Shown here one piece after another: positions 44,489 to 57,058 of a stretch of 64,000 nt of DNA. Source of the stretch: Brevundimonas terrae. Its GTDB lineage: Bacteria > Pseudomonadota > Alphaproteobacteria > Caulobacterales > Caulobacteraceae. Location of the stretch: NCBI RefSeq assembly GCF_011761985.1, contig NZ_JAASQT010000001.1, positions 310,001-374,000 of the forward strand. Direction: 5' to 3'. The notes beneath the pieces are model-generated. The model was not told the DNA's origin. It searched no databases and saw only the letters and a list, made by a program, of their open reading frames with translations. Both the position numbers and the translations under genes were made by a program. How positions within the stretch are numbered: the first letter of the stretch is position 1; the number at the start of each line of letters is the position of its first letter.

Positions 44489-44520
44489 AAAAGGGCGGCC
44501 CGCAAAGGCCGCCCTTTTTA
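44489..44520. terminator. Bidirectional terminator
   Basis: Stem AAAGGGCGGCC / GGCCGCCCTTT with A and T runs on both sides, between the OmpA-like lipoprotein gene and ugd on the opposite strand. Confidence 0.88.
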
Positions 44521-44524
44521 TATG

Positions 44525-45838
44525 TTACGCCTCGTCCGGACGCCCAATGGACGTATAGACAAAGCCCCTCGCCCGCATATACGCGTCCTTATAGACGTTG
44601 CGCAGATCGACCATGATCGGTGCCGTCATCAGCAATTTGATCCGGTCCAGATCCAGTGCGCGGAACTGGTCCCACTCGGTCAGGATGCACACCACATCGG
44701 CACCCGTCACCGCATCATAGGGGCCTTTGCAATATTCGACATTGCTGAGCAGCTTGGCCGCTTCGTCCATGCCTTCGGGGTCAAAGGCCTTGATGATCGC
44801 ACCGGCGGCTTGCAGAGCCGGAATAATGTCCAGTGACGGGGCATCGCGCATGTCGTCCGTATTGGGCTTGAAGGTCAGACCCAACACGCCAACCGTCTTG
44901 CCTACAACCGTGCCGCCCAGCGCCTTGACGACACGGTCGGCCATGGCCTTTTTGCGCGCCTCGTTGACGGCCACTGTCGTCTCGATCAAGCGGACAGGCG
45001 ATCCGGCATCGGTCGCCGTCCTCACCAGAGCCAGCGTATCCTTGGGGAAGCACGATCCGCCATAGCCCGGTCCCGCATGCAGGAATTTGGAACCGATGCG
45101 GTTATCCAGACCGATACCGCGCGCCACCTGCTGCACGTCCGCACCCACGGTTTCACACAGGTCCGCCATCTCGTTGATGAAGGTAATCTTCATCGCCAGA
45201 AACGCATTGGCCGCATATTTGATCAGTTCGGACGTGCGACGTCCTGTGTACAGCATCGGTGTTTCGTTCAGATTGAGCGGACGATAGAGCTCGGCCATCA
45301 CCAGACGGGCGCGCTCGCTATCGGTGCCGACAACCACACGGTCAGGGCGCTTGAAATCGTCAATTGCCGCCCCTTCACGCAAAAATTCGGGATTGGAAAC
45401 GACGGCAAAGTCGGCGTCGGGACGGCGCTCGCGGATGATGCGCTCTATCTCGTCGCCCGTCCCGACCGGAACCGTCGACTTGGTGACGATCACGGTAAAG
45501 CCTTCGATCAGGTCCGCGATCTCTTCGGCTGCCGCATAGACATAGGACAGGTCCGCATGGCCGTCTCCGCGACGTGACGGTGTTCCTACCGCGATAAAGA
45601 CCGCATCGGCCGTCCGGATGGCTTCGGCACCATCGATGGCAAATTTCAGCCGACCATCACGCGCATTGGTTGCCACCAGATCATCCAGACCCGGTTCGAA
45701 TATCGGAATAATATTTTGCTCAAGGCTTTCAATCTTGCCCTGATCCTTGTCGACACAGGTCACCACGTGACCAAAGTCTGCAAAACAGGCCCCCGATACG
45801 AGGCCAACATAGCCAGTGCCGATCATGGCGACGCGCAT
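44525..45838 (-). CDS. ugd: UDP-glucose 6-dehydrogenase
   Basis: 437 residues. NAD-binding GTGYVGLVSGACFADFGH at the N terminus and the catalytic Cys in GPGYGGSCFPKDT. Converts UDP-glucose to UDP-glucuronate, a precursor of acidic surface polysaccharides. Normal length. The neighbouring ManC-AGE gene also supplies nucleotide sugars, though an OmpA gene lies between. Confidence 0.95.
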   Translation of the reverse strand: MRVAMIGTGYVGLVSGACFADFGHVVTCVDKDQGKIESLEQNIIPIFEPGLDDLVATNARDGRLKFAIDGAEAIRTADAVFIAVGTPSRRGDGHADLSYVYAAAEEIADLIEGFTVIVTKSTVPVGTGDEIERIIRERRPDADFAVVSNPEFLREGAAIDDFKRPDRVVVGTDSERARLVMAELYRPLNLNETPMLYTGRRTSELIKYAANAFLAMKITFINEMADLCETVGADVQQVARGIGLDNRIGSKFLHAGPGYGGSCFPKDTLALVRTATDAGSPVRLIETTVAVNEARKKAMADRVVKALGGTVVGKTVGVLGLTFKPNTDDMRDAPSLDIIPALQAAGAIIKAFDPEGMDEAAKLLSNVEYCKGPYDAVTGADVVCILTEWDQFRALDLDRIKLLMTAPIMVDLRNVYKDAYMRARGFVYTSIGRPDEA

Positions 45839-45920
45839 AAGCGTTTCCCTCTTTCACTGTAGGCACGTCTGAAATAGCCGCTACGCCCTTCGCGATCCAG
45901 CACATCGCATGCTTGCATGA

Positions 45921-45961
45921 CAAAAAGAAAAAGGACGACTGGCGGTTAGGCCAATCGTCCT
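45921..45961 (-). terminator. Terminator of the OmpA-like porin gene
   Basis: Minus-strand stem AGGACGATTGGC / GCCAGTCGTCCT (one G-T pair), followed by TTTTTCTTTTT. Confidence 0.85.
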
Positions 45962-46022
45962 CAATCTTGTCGACACTTCGGTCAACTGTCGGGGAGAACG
46001 TTACCGCCTCCCCTTCAGTAGA

Positions 46023-47183
<1,161 letters not shown>

Positions 47184-47392
47184 GAAAGCGGCCCTCCAAG
47201 AATTGTTGAAAGATGACGAGACTCAAGGCCACGCCTGTTTAGATAGATATCAGTGACTAAGGCTAAGGTCGAGCGATGAACCGAAGCTGAACAATATCGA
47301 CTGACAACCGTGGTTTTGAGGCTACAAGCTGTAAATAAGTGTTAAGAAAAGAAGTTCAGGGCGCACAAGCACATACCCTAAATTTGCACGCC

Positions 47393-49615
47393 TTATGTCA
47401 AAGCCGTAGCAAAGCCGTTCGACAATATGCCCAATCTCAGAGCCTTGTCCGTCTTCGCCAACTGATTACAGGCCCCCATGATGTGATACAGGGATGTGGC
47501 GGGAGACGGCTCGTCAATAAAGCTCAGATTCGAGACCCGTTTATCGTGCCAAAGCCCCCTGTCTGTCAGGTAAAGCTCCAAACCCTGCAAGGCAGAATTG
47601 GCATCGTCCAGATAGGTCTTGCGCTCCGAACGCGGGGCCATCTCGGCCATGAGCAGTGCGGCACGCAACCATTCAGCCTGCGGCCATAGACGTGCACGAC
47701 GCACGCGCGCAGAGCCGTCCTCGTTCAGTGTATCCACCATCACACAGGCCGGATCCCAGTATCCGCGTTGCCCCCATGAATAGAGGCGCAAGGCCACCGG
47801 CATAATGTCACTGCGGTTACGCAACTGCGCATAGCGGCTAAGCAACCACATCCACTCGAACTGATGCCCCGGCTCGATAATACGCCCGTCATCCCCCGCC
47901 GCAGGTTGCCACTGCGCGTCAAAAAACTCGCGCAGACAGCCTGTTTCAGGGTCAATGAAATATTTGAGCGCAAGCTCCACAATGTCGTCGGCGAACTCCA
48001 GCCAGCACGGATCATCATCCACTTCGGCCCAGGCCAGACAGGCCTCCAGCAAATGCATGTGGGCATTGGACTGGAACGGATGGCTCCCACCTTCGCGCAG
48101 ACCGCCCTGCGGCAACCGGTTCTGTCTTAAGCGATCCAGTAACGCCTTGGCCTGCGCCTTGGACCGTTCTGCTGCAATGTCATGCTTTGCCGCCGCCGCC
48201 AGAGCAAACAGCACAAAGGCCTGATCATAGACCAGTGTCTCGCCACTGACGGCCGAACGGTCACAATGGATGGCGGGTAGCCATTCTGCGTCGCCCTTAT
48301 GGTAAAACCGCTCCAGAGCATCGACCCCGCCCTCGACCGCAGAGCGCCAGCGCCCCGCCCAGCCCAACGCGCCCGCCTCGGCAAAGCAATAGATCTGACG
48401 GGTCTGTACGCGCAGGCGATGCGTCAACGTCGTCTGCTCGCCCGACAGGGTCAGGGCCTCCGCAAACACACCATCCTCGTCCTGCCCCAGTGAATGCCAA
48501 ACCGGCAAAGCCCGCAGTTTCATCCATTCGAAAAAGCGCTTGCCGCTATCCTGCAACGAGGGCGTTTCGGCTTTTTCAAAGTCCAGATGCTGGGGCGAGA
48601 GCAGCTTCACCCGCTCGACAATTTTTTTAACTTCTTGGGCGCGCGACAGGTCACACACCAGAACCGCATCTTTCTCGACAATAATACCCAGATCACGCAC
48701 GCCCAGAGCGGCCACCAGAGTACCCTCGGGCGCACGCACCATGCAGCCTTCGGCGTCTTCGAAAATATGGGTGCCGTATTCACCGTCACCACGTGCCGCA
48801 AGGGCATCCCATGAGCCAAGATCCGACCAGTGGAAATCCACTTCAAGGACACTGGCCTTTTGGGTGTTCTCCATCACCGCATAGTCGATCGAGATTTTAG
48901 GGGCCTTGCTGAACGCGCTACTTAGAACCGCCAGCGTATGGTGCCCCACGCCCGCAAGACTGCGCTCGGCCACCGGCCAGACGGTCGATTCACAGACCTC
49001 GAACTCGTTTTTCAGGACATCGGCGCGGCAAATAAAAATGCCCGCATTCCAAAGATAGCCCGCATTGACCAGGCTCTGGGCCGCCGCCTTATCCGGTTTT
49101 TCAATAAACTGGCGAACATCCGAAAGCCCCGGTCCCGACGGCGCAATATACCCATAGGCCGTTGCCGCTTCGGTTGGCTTGATACCGAGCGTCACGATCC
49201 GTCCGGCCTCGGCACCGCCTACGGCCTGCGTAATCGCGGCCTGAAACGCGGCACGATCGGGCACATAATGGTCCGAGGAAACGAAGACGTTGATACCGTC
49301 AGCGTCCTGCGTCAGCGTCCATGCCGCTGCCGCGGCCATGGCCGGTGCGGAATCCCGTCCCTCCGGCTCCAGCAGAATCTGGGCGCTAACACCGATAGCC
49401 TCTAATTGTTCGACGATCAGCGCACGGTGCACCACACCACCGACCACGATGATACGGCCCGGAGCCTGAACCATCGGCAGGACACGCAGCACCGTTTCCT
49501 GAAACAGCGACCGGTTACCGCTCAGCGGAATGAACTGTTTAGGGCGTGACGGACGCGATGCTGGCCACAGACGCGTGCCGGAGCCACCGCACATAATCAC
49601 AGGGTAAAGCGCCAA
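47393..49615 (-). CDS. Mannose-1-phosphate guanylyltransferase fused to an AGE-family epimerase/isomerase
   Basis: About 740 residues. N-terminal ~345: GDP-mannose pyrophosphorylase, with GGSGTRLWP, RPKQF, FIEKP and VDFHWSDLGSWDAL. C-terminal ~370: AGE superfamily (alpha/alpha barrel) with NAHMHLLEA and EPGHQFEW. In enteric ManC-type type II enzymes the C-terminal part is a cupin phosphomannose isomerase; here an AGE domain takes that place, so I infer that it makes mannose-6-phosphate. Start at TTG 49615 with GAGG 7-10 bp upstream; GTG 49645 is an alternative. Confidence 0.9.
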   Translation of the reverse strand: MALYPVIMCGGSGTRLWPASRPSRPKQFIPLSGNRSLFQETVLRVLPMVQAPGRIIVVGGVVHRALIVEQLEAIGVSAQILLEPEGRDSAPAMAAAAAWTLTQDADGINVFVSSDHYVPDRAAFQAAITQAVGGAEAGRIVTLGIKPTEAATAYGYIAPSGPGLSDVRQFIEKPDKAAAQSLVNAGYLWNAGIFICRADVLKNEFEVCESTVWPVAERSLAGVGHHTLAVLSSAFSKAPKISIDYAVMENTQKASVLEVDFHWSDLGSWDALAARGDGEYGTHIFEDAEGCMVRAPEGTLVAALGVRDLGIIVEKDAVLVCDLSRAQEVKKIVERVKLLSPQHLDFEKAETPSLQDSGKRFFEWMKLRALPVWHSLGQDEDGVFAEALTLSGEQTTLTHRLRVQTRQIYCFAEAGALGWAGRWRSAVEGGVDALERFYHKGDAEWLPAIHCDRSAVSGETLVYDQAFVLFALAAAAKHDIAAERSKAQAKALLDRLRQNRLPQGGLREGGSHPFQSNAHMHLLEACLAWAEVDDDPCWLEFADDIVELALKYFIDPETGCLREFFDAQWQPAAGDDGRIIEPGHQFEWMWLLSRYAQLRNRSDIMPVALRLYSWGQRGYWDPACVMVDTLNEDGSARVRRARLWPQAEWLRAALLMAEMAPRSERKTYLDDANSALQGLELYLTDRGLWHDKRVSNLSFIDEPSPATSLYHIMGACNQLAKTDKALRLGILSNGFATALT

Positions 49616-49835
49616 AACAATCCTCGGTAATGGTGAGTAACACACGCCAGATGTTGATAGTCGTCAGACGATTAGCATCACGAACGGGCAAGACAGCACA
49701 TAAGAATTGCGCATTCAACCCTGTGGCAAAACGCAGCGCGCGACCTTGGCCACCACCCCTGTTCCGGGATCAAACCTTTACCGCTTCTGCATTCTTATTC
49801 CTGTTTCGAGGGTGACTTAGCGGCGCTAGAGCGCT

Positions 49836-50777
49836 ATGCGCGCGGCTATGAACGAAGTTGATCGGCAATCCGAAGAGCGCAGCTGGGAGACGGCAAAGAC
49901 CCTTGCCGAGGCCCTGCCCTATATCCAGGTCTATGACCGGGAGACTGTGGTCATTAAATATGGCGGCCACGCCATGGGCGAGAGCGCTGTTGCCAAACAG
50001 TTCGCCGCTGATGTGGTGCTGCTGAAACTGATGGGTGTGAACCCCGTGGTTGTCCACGGCGGCGGCCCGCAAATCAGCGCCATGCTGGACAAGGCGGGGG
50101 TCAAATCCGCTTTTGTGGACGGCCTGCGCGTCACCGACAAAGACACGATGGCTGTGGCCGAGATGGTCCTGTCGGGTGCGGTCAATAAAGAGATCGCCCA
50201 CTGGATCACCGTCGCCGGCAAGGAAGCCGATGTGCGCGGCGTGGGTCTGTCGGGCAAGGATGCCGGTCTGCTGACCGTCGAGAAAACGCGCCGCACCAAA
50301 CGCGACCCCGACAGCATGATCGAGCATGAGGTCGATCTGGGCTTTGTCGGCGAGCCAACCAAGGTTGACCCCAAGCTGATCAAGGGCCTGATCGCGTCGG
50401 AAACCGAAGACTGGGTTCCGGTCATCGCCCCCATCGGCGTGGCCGAAGACGGCCTGACCTATAATGTCAACGCCGACACCGTCGCCGGTGCCATTGCCGG
50501 TTCGCTGAATGCCAAGCGCATGCTGCTGCTGACCGACGTTCCGGGCGTTAAGGGTGCCGATGGCGAGATTATCCGCCAGATGAGTCTCGAAGACGCACAA
50601 AAGCTGATCGACGACGGCGTCGCCACCGGCGGCATGATCCCCAAGCTGGAAACCGCAATGGCGGCTGTCCGTGCAGGCGTCGAGGCCGTGGTTATTCTGG
50701 ATGGCCGCCGTCCGCATGCCATGCTGGTGGAACTGTTCACCGAAAATGGTGCCGGTACGCTGGTCACAGCCCGTTGA
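49836..50777 (+). CDS. argB: Acetylglutamate kinase
   Basis: 313 residues. Second step of arginine synthesis. Motifs [10 protein letters not shown] (N-terminal), [21 protein letters not shown], and [16 protein letters not shown]. The N-terminal extension of about 30 residues before the kinase core suggests an arginine-sensitive hexameric form. The stop overlaps the next start as TTGA. Confidence 0.96.
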   Translation: MRAAMNEVDRQSEERSWETAKTLAEALPYIQVYDRETVVIKYGGHAMGESAVAKQFAADVVLLKLMGVNPVVVHGGGPQISAMLDKAGVKSAFVDGLRVTDKDTMAVAEMVLSGAVNKEIAHWITVAGKEADVRGVGLSGKDAGLLTVEKTRRTKRDPDSMIEHEVDLGFVGEPTKVDPKLIKGLIASETEDWVPVIAPIGVAEDGLTYNVNADTVAGAIAGSLNAKRMLLLTDVPGVKGADGEIIRQMSLEDAQKLIDDGVATGGMIPKLETAMAAVRAGVEAVVILDGRRPHAMLVELFTENGAGTLVTAR

Positions 50778-51475
50778 GCCTTCTCTCTACACAAGGTCTG
50801 GCCGCCGACAGCGCGGCCGACCTGCGGGGTGTGAAGTCGTGGGTTTTCGACCTCGATAACACCCTCTATCCGGTCGAGAACCAGTTCATGGGTCTCGTGG
50901 AGCAGCGCATCAATGCCTATGTGGTGCGCACCTCCGGCCTACCTGCCGACGAGGCGCTGGTGATGCAAAAATCCTTCCTGCACAACTATGGCACCTCGCT
51001 GGCCGGCCTGATGACCCGCTACCAGATCGACCCGCACCATTTTCTGGCCGAGGTCCACGATGTCCCTCTGGACGTGCTGGAGCCGGACACGGCCCTGCGT
51101 CAGGGGCTGGAGCGCCTTGAGGGGCGTCGCGTCATCTTCACCAATGGCTCCAGCGTCCATGCCCACCGCGTTCTGGGCAAGCTGGGCATTGACGATCTAT
51201 TTGACGGCGTGTTTGCGCTGGAAGATGCCGACCTGATCCCCAAGCCCGATCCGCGCACATTTGACAAAATGCTGGCCCGTTTCGGCATTGATGCCTCCAC
51301 GGCCTGCTTCTTCGAGGACACGCCGCAAAATTTGGTTCCGGCCAAGGCAATCGGCATGACCACTGTTCTGGTCGGTCCCAAAGCCTTCAGTGCCGAAGGC
51401 GACTTTATCGACTATCGTGCGGCTGCCCTGCCGCCCTTCCTGACCACCGCCATTCTTGACGGAGATCCCGTATGA
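50774..51475 (+). CDS. HAD-type pyrimidine 5'-nucleotidase
   Basis: 233 residues starting at a TTG that overlaps the argB stop (TTGA). HAD motif [12 protein letters not shown], motif II FTNGSS, motif IV in CFFEDTPQN. The group (SDT1-like) dephosphorylates pyrimidine monophosphates and related compounds. Its own stop overlaps dapD by ATGA, so the three genes are translationally linked. Placement next to dapD is frequent in alphaproteobacteria. Confidence 0.9.
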   Translation: MSLLSTQGLAADSAADLRGVKSWVFDLDNTLYPVENQFMGLVEQRINAYVVRTSGLPADEALVMQKSFLHNYGTSLAGLMTRYQIDPHHFLAEVHDVPLDVLEPDTALRQGLERLEGRRVIFTNGSSVHAHRVLGKLGIDDLFDGVFALEDADLIPKPDPRTFDKMLARFGIDASTACFFEDTPQNLVPAKAIGMTTVLVGPKAFSAEGDFIDYRAAALPPFLTTAILDGDPV

Positions 51476-52329
51476 CCAAACACGCCCAGCTTGAAGCCGT
51501 TATCGAAGCCGCATGGGAAGCCCGTGCCGATATCTCGTCCTCGACCCATGGCGAAGTGCGCGAAGCGGTCGAGGCCGCACTCGACATGCTGGATTCGGGC
51601 GAGGCGCGCGTCGCCACCCGTGGCGATGACGGCGTGTGGAACACCCACCAGTGGCTGAAAAAAGCCGTGCTGCTGGGCTTCCGCCTGAATGACAATGTCA
51701 TCATGCGCGCAGGCGACCGTGGCATGAACAGCCCCGCCCCCGGCATCGGCCCGTTCTTCGACAAGGTCCCGAACAAGTTCGGTGACTGGACCACCACCGA
51801 TTACCAGACCGCAGGTTTCCGTTCGGTTCCGGGGGCTATCGTCCGTCACGGCGCGCACATCGCCAAGTCGGTCGTTCTGATGCCGTCCTTCGTCAACATC
51901 GGTGCCTATGTCGGTGAAGGCACCATGGTCGATACCTGGGCCACCGTCGGCTCGTGCGCCCAGATCGGCAAGAACGTCCACCTGTCGGGCGGTGCCGGTA
52001 TCGGCGGCGTGCTGGAGCCGCTGCAAGCCAACCCGACCATCATCGAGGACGGCTGCTTCATCGGTGCCCGTGCCGAGGTCGCCGAAGGCGTGATCGTGCG
52101 CGAAGGCGCCGTTCTGGCCATGGGCGTCTTCCTGTCCGGCTCGACCAAGATCGTGGATCGCGCCACCGGCGAAATCTTCCGTGGCGAGGTTCCGGCCTAT
52201 TCGGTCGTGGTTCCGGGTTCGCTGCCCGATCCGAACGGCGGTCCGTCGCTGTATTGCGCCGTCATCGTCAAGCGTGTGGATGCCCAGACCCGCGCCAAGA
52301 CCGGCGTCAACGAACTGCTGCGCGACTAA
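51472..52329 (+). CDS. dapD: 2,3,4,5-tetrahydropyridine-2,6-dicarboxylate N-succinyltransferase
   Basis: 285 residues. Succinylates tetrahydrodipicolinate in lysine/diaminopimelate synthesis. N-terminal helical domain, then left-handed beta-helix with hexapeptide repeats ([59 protein letters not shown]). Length normal. Confidence 0.97.
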   Translation: MTKHAQLEAVIEAAWEARADISSSTHGEVREAVEAALDMLDSGEARVATRGDDGVWNTHQWLKKAVLLGFRLNDNVIMRAGDRGMNSPAPGIGPFFDKVPNKFGDWTTTDYQTAGFRSVPGAIVRHGAHIAKSVVLMPSFVNIGAYVGEGTMVDTWATVGSCAQIGKNVHLSGGAGIGGVLEPLQANPTIIEDGCFIGARAEVAEGVIVREGAVLAMGVFLSGSTKIVDRATGEIFRGEVPAYSVVVPGSLPDPNGGPSLYCAVIVKRVDAQTRAKTGVNELLRD

Positions 52330-52358
52330 AGCTTTCGCGACTATTCGCACAGATATTT

Positions 52359-52390
52359 AAAGGGTCGGCCTTCTGGGTCGACCCTTTTTT
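52359..52390 (+). terminator. Terminator of argB-HAD-dapD
   Basis: Stem AAAGGGTCG / CGACCCTTT with an 11-base loop, then TTTTATGG. Confidence 0.85.
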
Positions 52391-52480
52391 ATGGCGGAAC
52401 ATTATTGGGATTGCATCGGTTGATTAACGGTTGCGTTCTAATCTGGCTGTCGAAAACTTCCTCATCATGGAGTGCGCAGG

Positions 52481-54778
52481 ATGGGACGGATGCGGATCAA
52501 ATCCTTGGTGCTGTCATTCAGTGCCATTCTGCTGATGGCGGTTCCTCTCGCGGCCTGTGGTGGCGGCGGTGGCGGAGGCGCAGCAACGCCCACGCCTGTC
52601 CCTCCGCCTCCACCACCGCCGCCGCCCCCTCCTCCTCCACCGCCGCCCCCTCCGGCGACAGTGCCGGACGTCAACTCGCGCGAATACACGCGCAACTGGG
52701 GTATCGCCGACGCCAAAGCGATTTCGGCATGGCAAACCGGTGCGACCGGTAGAGGGGTTTCGGTCGCCGTCATCGACAGCGGCATGACCGCCAACCATCC
52801 CGACCTTGGCATCAACGTCTCTGCGGCCTCGACCGACATCGTTATGGGCCGCAACACACTGGAAAGCCCCGACCGCCACGGCACCCGTGTCGCCAGCGTG
52901 ATCGCCGCTCCGCATAACGGGCGCGGCACCATCGGCGTGGCCCATGAATCCACCATTCTGGCCATTCGCGCCGATGTCAGCGAATGCACCAAGCCCGAAG
53001 ACGATGTCTGTTTCAAAAGCTCTGACCTCGCCCGTGCCCTTGATTATGCCGTCGCCAACGGAGCCCGCATCATCAATATGTCACTGGGTGGTGAAAGCTC
53101 GATGGGGTTCACCTTCGAGCAGGCCCTGCTGCGGGCGGTCAATGCCGGCGCCATTATTGCCATCTCATCGGGCAATGAGGGCGAGGTAAACCCGTCATGG
53201 CCGGGCCGCTATGCGACGGATCCCCGCTTTGCCGGTAGCATCATCGTTGTTGGCTCCCATGGCGTAACGGGCGGCATGTCCTCGTTTTCCAACCGCGCCG
53301 GTGTCAACCAAACGGCCTATATTTCCGCGCCGGGCGAAAAGATTATTGCCGACTGTGGTGACACCAGTTGCTGGGAGATTTCCGGCACATCCTTTTCGTC
53401 GCCTGCCGTGGCCGGTGCCATGGCCTTGTTGAAACAGGCCTTCCCCAACCTTTCGGGACGCGAGATTGTCGATATCCTGCTGACCTCGGCGACAGATGCC
53501 GGTGATACCGGCACCGATATCGTCTGGGGTCGCGGCAAGCTGGATATCGAGCGGGCCTTCCAGCCGATTGGCCGGACCTCTTCGCCGAGCGCAACATCCG
53601 CCACAGCCATTGGTCTGGATGTGCCACCGGGCACCTATGCCGGTGCTGCCTTTGGTGATGCCATTTCCCGCACCGACAGTCTGGGCACCATCGCCTATGA
53701 CCAGTATTCACGCCTGTTTACGGTCAATCTGGCCGGCAGCTATCGCGCCGCACCGCGCCGCAGCTTCCAACCCGATCTGGCCCCGCCCACCGTACAGACC
53801 CGCGTGACGGCCCTTGGTCCTGCGGGCAGTACCCTGTCACTCAGCGCCGCCCAGCCCATGCTGGAGCCCGAGCCCTTACTGCCGCGCCATGACCTGTATT
53901 CGGCCCCGTGGCTGGGCACCGAAACCCGCCGCGAAGCCATGGTGGCGATCGACACGCCGCACGTTTCATTTGCTGCATGGCAGGGCGAAGGCGGGGCGCG
54001 CTCGCCCTTCCGCACCGGCGCGGGCGATGGTTTCACCGCCCTCGCACAGGCCAATCACGCCGTGCGCGGGTCGCTGAACTTCCAGGACGAAACCCTCGGC
54101 CATTTCAATGTCACCGCCGAGAGCGGGGGCGGCGACCGCCGTGCGCCCCTGCAATCGGTCGAGCGCGACGCCGCCAAATATGCCCGCTTCGGTCTGGACT
54201 GGCGCAAAGGCGCGGGCGGCCTGTCCTTCAGCCTTGGCCAACTGGACGAGCGCATGGGGCCGCTGGGTGCCTATATGCCCACCAGCAGTGATCTGGCCCT
54301 TCCGGCCAACACCACCTTTGCGGCCATAGGCGGCAACTGGCAGATGGCCAACGGTCTGGCCTTTGTGGCCGAGGGCGGTATCGGCAGCACCGCAATCGAC
54401 GGTCGCTTCATGTCGCTGGAAGACAAGGCCATCAGCAGCAACTGGCGTCTGCAAATGCTGGCGCTGTGTCCGTTCGAGCTGCTGGGCTGCCAGCAGTTGA
54501 GCTGGCAGATCAGCCAGCCCTTGCGCGTCGAAAGCGGCACTTTCAGCGCTACTCTGGCCGATACGCCTCTGGACTATTTCGATCCCGTGACCTTCTCGGT
54601 GCGCCGCTTCTCGGCCAGCCCGTCAGGTCGCCAGATCGATTTCAGCATGCGCAGCATCCACGCCCTGTCCGACGGTGCCACTCTCCAGTTCGAGGCCACC
54701 GCCATCCGCAACGAACAGCACCAGCGCGACGCCAAGCCCGGCTATGCCTTCCTCGCCCACTGGCGACGGGCCTTCTAA
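52481..54778 (+). CDS. S8 subtilisin-like lipoprotein protease with C-terminal beta domain
   Basis: 765 residues. The signal peptide ends in lipobox VPLAAC, followed by a Gly run and 18 consecutive prolines. Subtilisin triad: Asp in VAVIDSGM, His in DRHGTRVAS, Ser in GTSFSSPAVAG. The C-terminal ~400 residues are beta-rich and end in WRRAF with terminal Phe, consistent with an autotransporter-like barrel. The combination recalls NalP of Neisseria, a surface lipoprotein autotransporter protease. ATG 52481 follows GGAG by 8 bp; a GTG at 52472 is an alternative. A near-match to an EcfG -35 (GGAAC at 52396) lies upstream with imperfect -10. Confidence 0.88.
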   Translation: MGRMRIKSLVLSFSAILLMAVPLAACGGGGGGGAATPTPVPPPPPPPPPPPPPPPPPPATVPDVNSREYTRNWGIADAKAISAWQTGATGRGVSVAVIDSGMTANHPDLGINVSAASTDIVMGRNTLESPDRHGTRVASVIAAPHNGRGTIGVAHESTILAIRADVSECTKPEDDVCFKSSDLARALDYAVANGARIINMSLGGESSMGFTFEQALLRAVNAGAIIAISSGNEGEVNPSWPGRYATDPRFAGSIIVVGSHGVTGGMSSFSNRAGVNQTAYISAPGEKIIADCGDTSCWEISGTSFSSPAVAGAMALLKQAFPNLSGREIVDILLTSATDAGDTGTDIVWGRGKLDIERAFQPIGRTSSPSATSATAIGLDVPPGTYAGAAFGDAISRTDSLGTIAYDQYSRLFTVNLAGSYRAAPRRSFQPDLAPPTVQTRVTALGPAGSTLSLSAAQPMLEPEPLLPRHDLYSAPWLGTETRREAMVAIDTPHVSFAAWQGEGGARSPFRTGAGDGFTALAQANHAVRGSLNFQDETLGHFNVTAESGGGDRRAPLQSVERDAAKYARFGLDWRKGAGGLSFSLGQLDERMGPLGAYMPTSSDLALPANTTFAAIGGNWQMANGLAFVAEGGIGSTAIDGRFMSLEDKAISSNWRLQMLALCPFELLGCQQLSWQISQPLRVESGTFSATLADTPLDYFDPVTFSVRRFSASPSGRQIDFSMRSIHALSDGATLQFEATAIRNEQHQRDAKPGYAFLAHWRRAF

Positions 54779-54795
54779 GTACAGGGCTCAAAACA

Positions 54796-54830
54796 AAACG
54801 GCCGGTGGATGAACCACCGGCCGTTTCTTT
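54796..54830. terminator. Bidirectional terminator
   Basis: Stem AAACGGCCGGTGG / CCACCGGCCGTTT followed by CTTTTG, between the S8 protease and thiolase genes on opposite strands. Confidence 0.88.
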
Positions 54831-54849
54831 TGACATCAAGTCTTGAGCG

Positions 54850-56136
<1,287 letters not shown>

Positions 56137-56200
56137 CTATATAGTTTCCCAGTGTTCTGACCGCGTCCGCCTCCACCCCCTCGAAAAGGGAGCCCGCCCG

Positions 56201-56935
56201 ATGACCGAAATGCCACCTGCCGAGAAGCTCAATCTGGGCCGCCGCCTGTTGCGCATCATGACCACGCCCGACGCGCTGGACATGGAAGAACATTATGCCA
56301 GCCCTGCGGCCAAGCGGGCCGATCTTCTGGTGCATGCGGTCGGTCTGGTTCTGGCCCTGATCGGTGCGGGCGTTCTGGCCACTCTGGCGGGCATCTATGC
56401 CGGTATCGGTGCGGTAGCCGCCACCCTGCTGTACAGCCTGTGCCTGATCGGCATGTTGACGGCCTCGACCGTCTATAACCAGACCCATCCGTGTGCGGCA
56501 CGGCCTGTCCTGCGTCGTCTGGACGAAGCCTTTATCTTTCTGATGATCGCGGGCAGCTATACCCCCATCACGACCCAGCGTTTCGAGGGCGCACTATCGA
56601 TCGGCTTTACCCTGCTGGTCTGGACCATCGGTCTGGGCGGGGCCTTTGCCAAGATGTTCGTGCCGCGCCTGTCGGACATCTTCTGGTCCTGCGTCTATGT
56701 GCTGTTCGGCTGGCTGATTGTGTTTGCCATCAAGCCGATGATCGACACGATATCGCCTGTCGCCCTTGGCCTGCTGGTGGCCGGCGGCGTGACCTATACG
56801 GTCGGTGTGCTCTTCTTCATCAACCGCGCCCTGAAATATCGCCGCGCCATCTGGCACAGCTTTGTGGTTGCGGGCGCAGGGATGCACTGGACTGCCATCC
56901 TGATCGGCGTCGTACTGGCCCCTGTTGCCAGTTAA
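56201..56935 (+). CDS. Hemolysin III family (HlyIII/PAQR-like) membrane protein
   Basis: 244 residues from MTEMPPAEKL, behind AAAAGGGA. Seven membrane segments and the family His/Asp sites: LLVHAVGLVLALIG, TVYNQTH, LDEAFIFLMIAGSYTP and IWHSFVVAGAGMHW. These polar residues form a putative zinc site. Proteins of this group are thought to be membrane hydrolases or receptors; role in bacteria unclear. Confidence 0.9.
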   Translation: MTEMPPAEKLNLGRRLLRIMTTPDALDMEEHYASPAAKRADLLVHAVGLVLALIGAGVLATLAGIYAGIGAVAATLLYSLCLIGMLTASTVYNQTHPCAARPVLRRLDEAFIFLMIAGSYTPITTQRFEGALSIGFTLLVWTIGLGGAFAKMFVPRLSDIFWSCVYVLFGWLIVFAIKPMIDTISPVALGLLVAGGVTYTVGVLFFINRALKYRRAIWHSFVVAGAGMHWTAILIGVVLAPVAS

Positions 56936-57058
56936 GCCTGACTGTTCACCACGGTTTGAAAATCCGGACTCGCCTTCGCACTCGCAATGCGGGATGGTGC
57001 GCGCATAAACAGTGCGAGAAAAAGCGTGGCAAACACGTCTTCAGAGGGTGGAAAGTCG

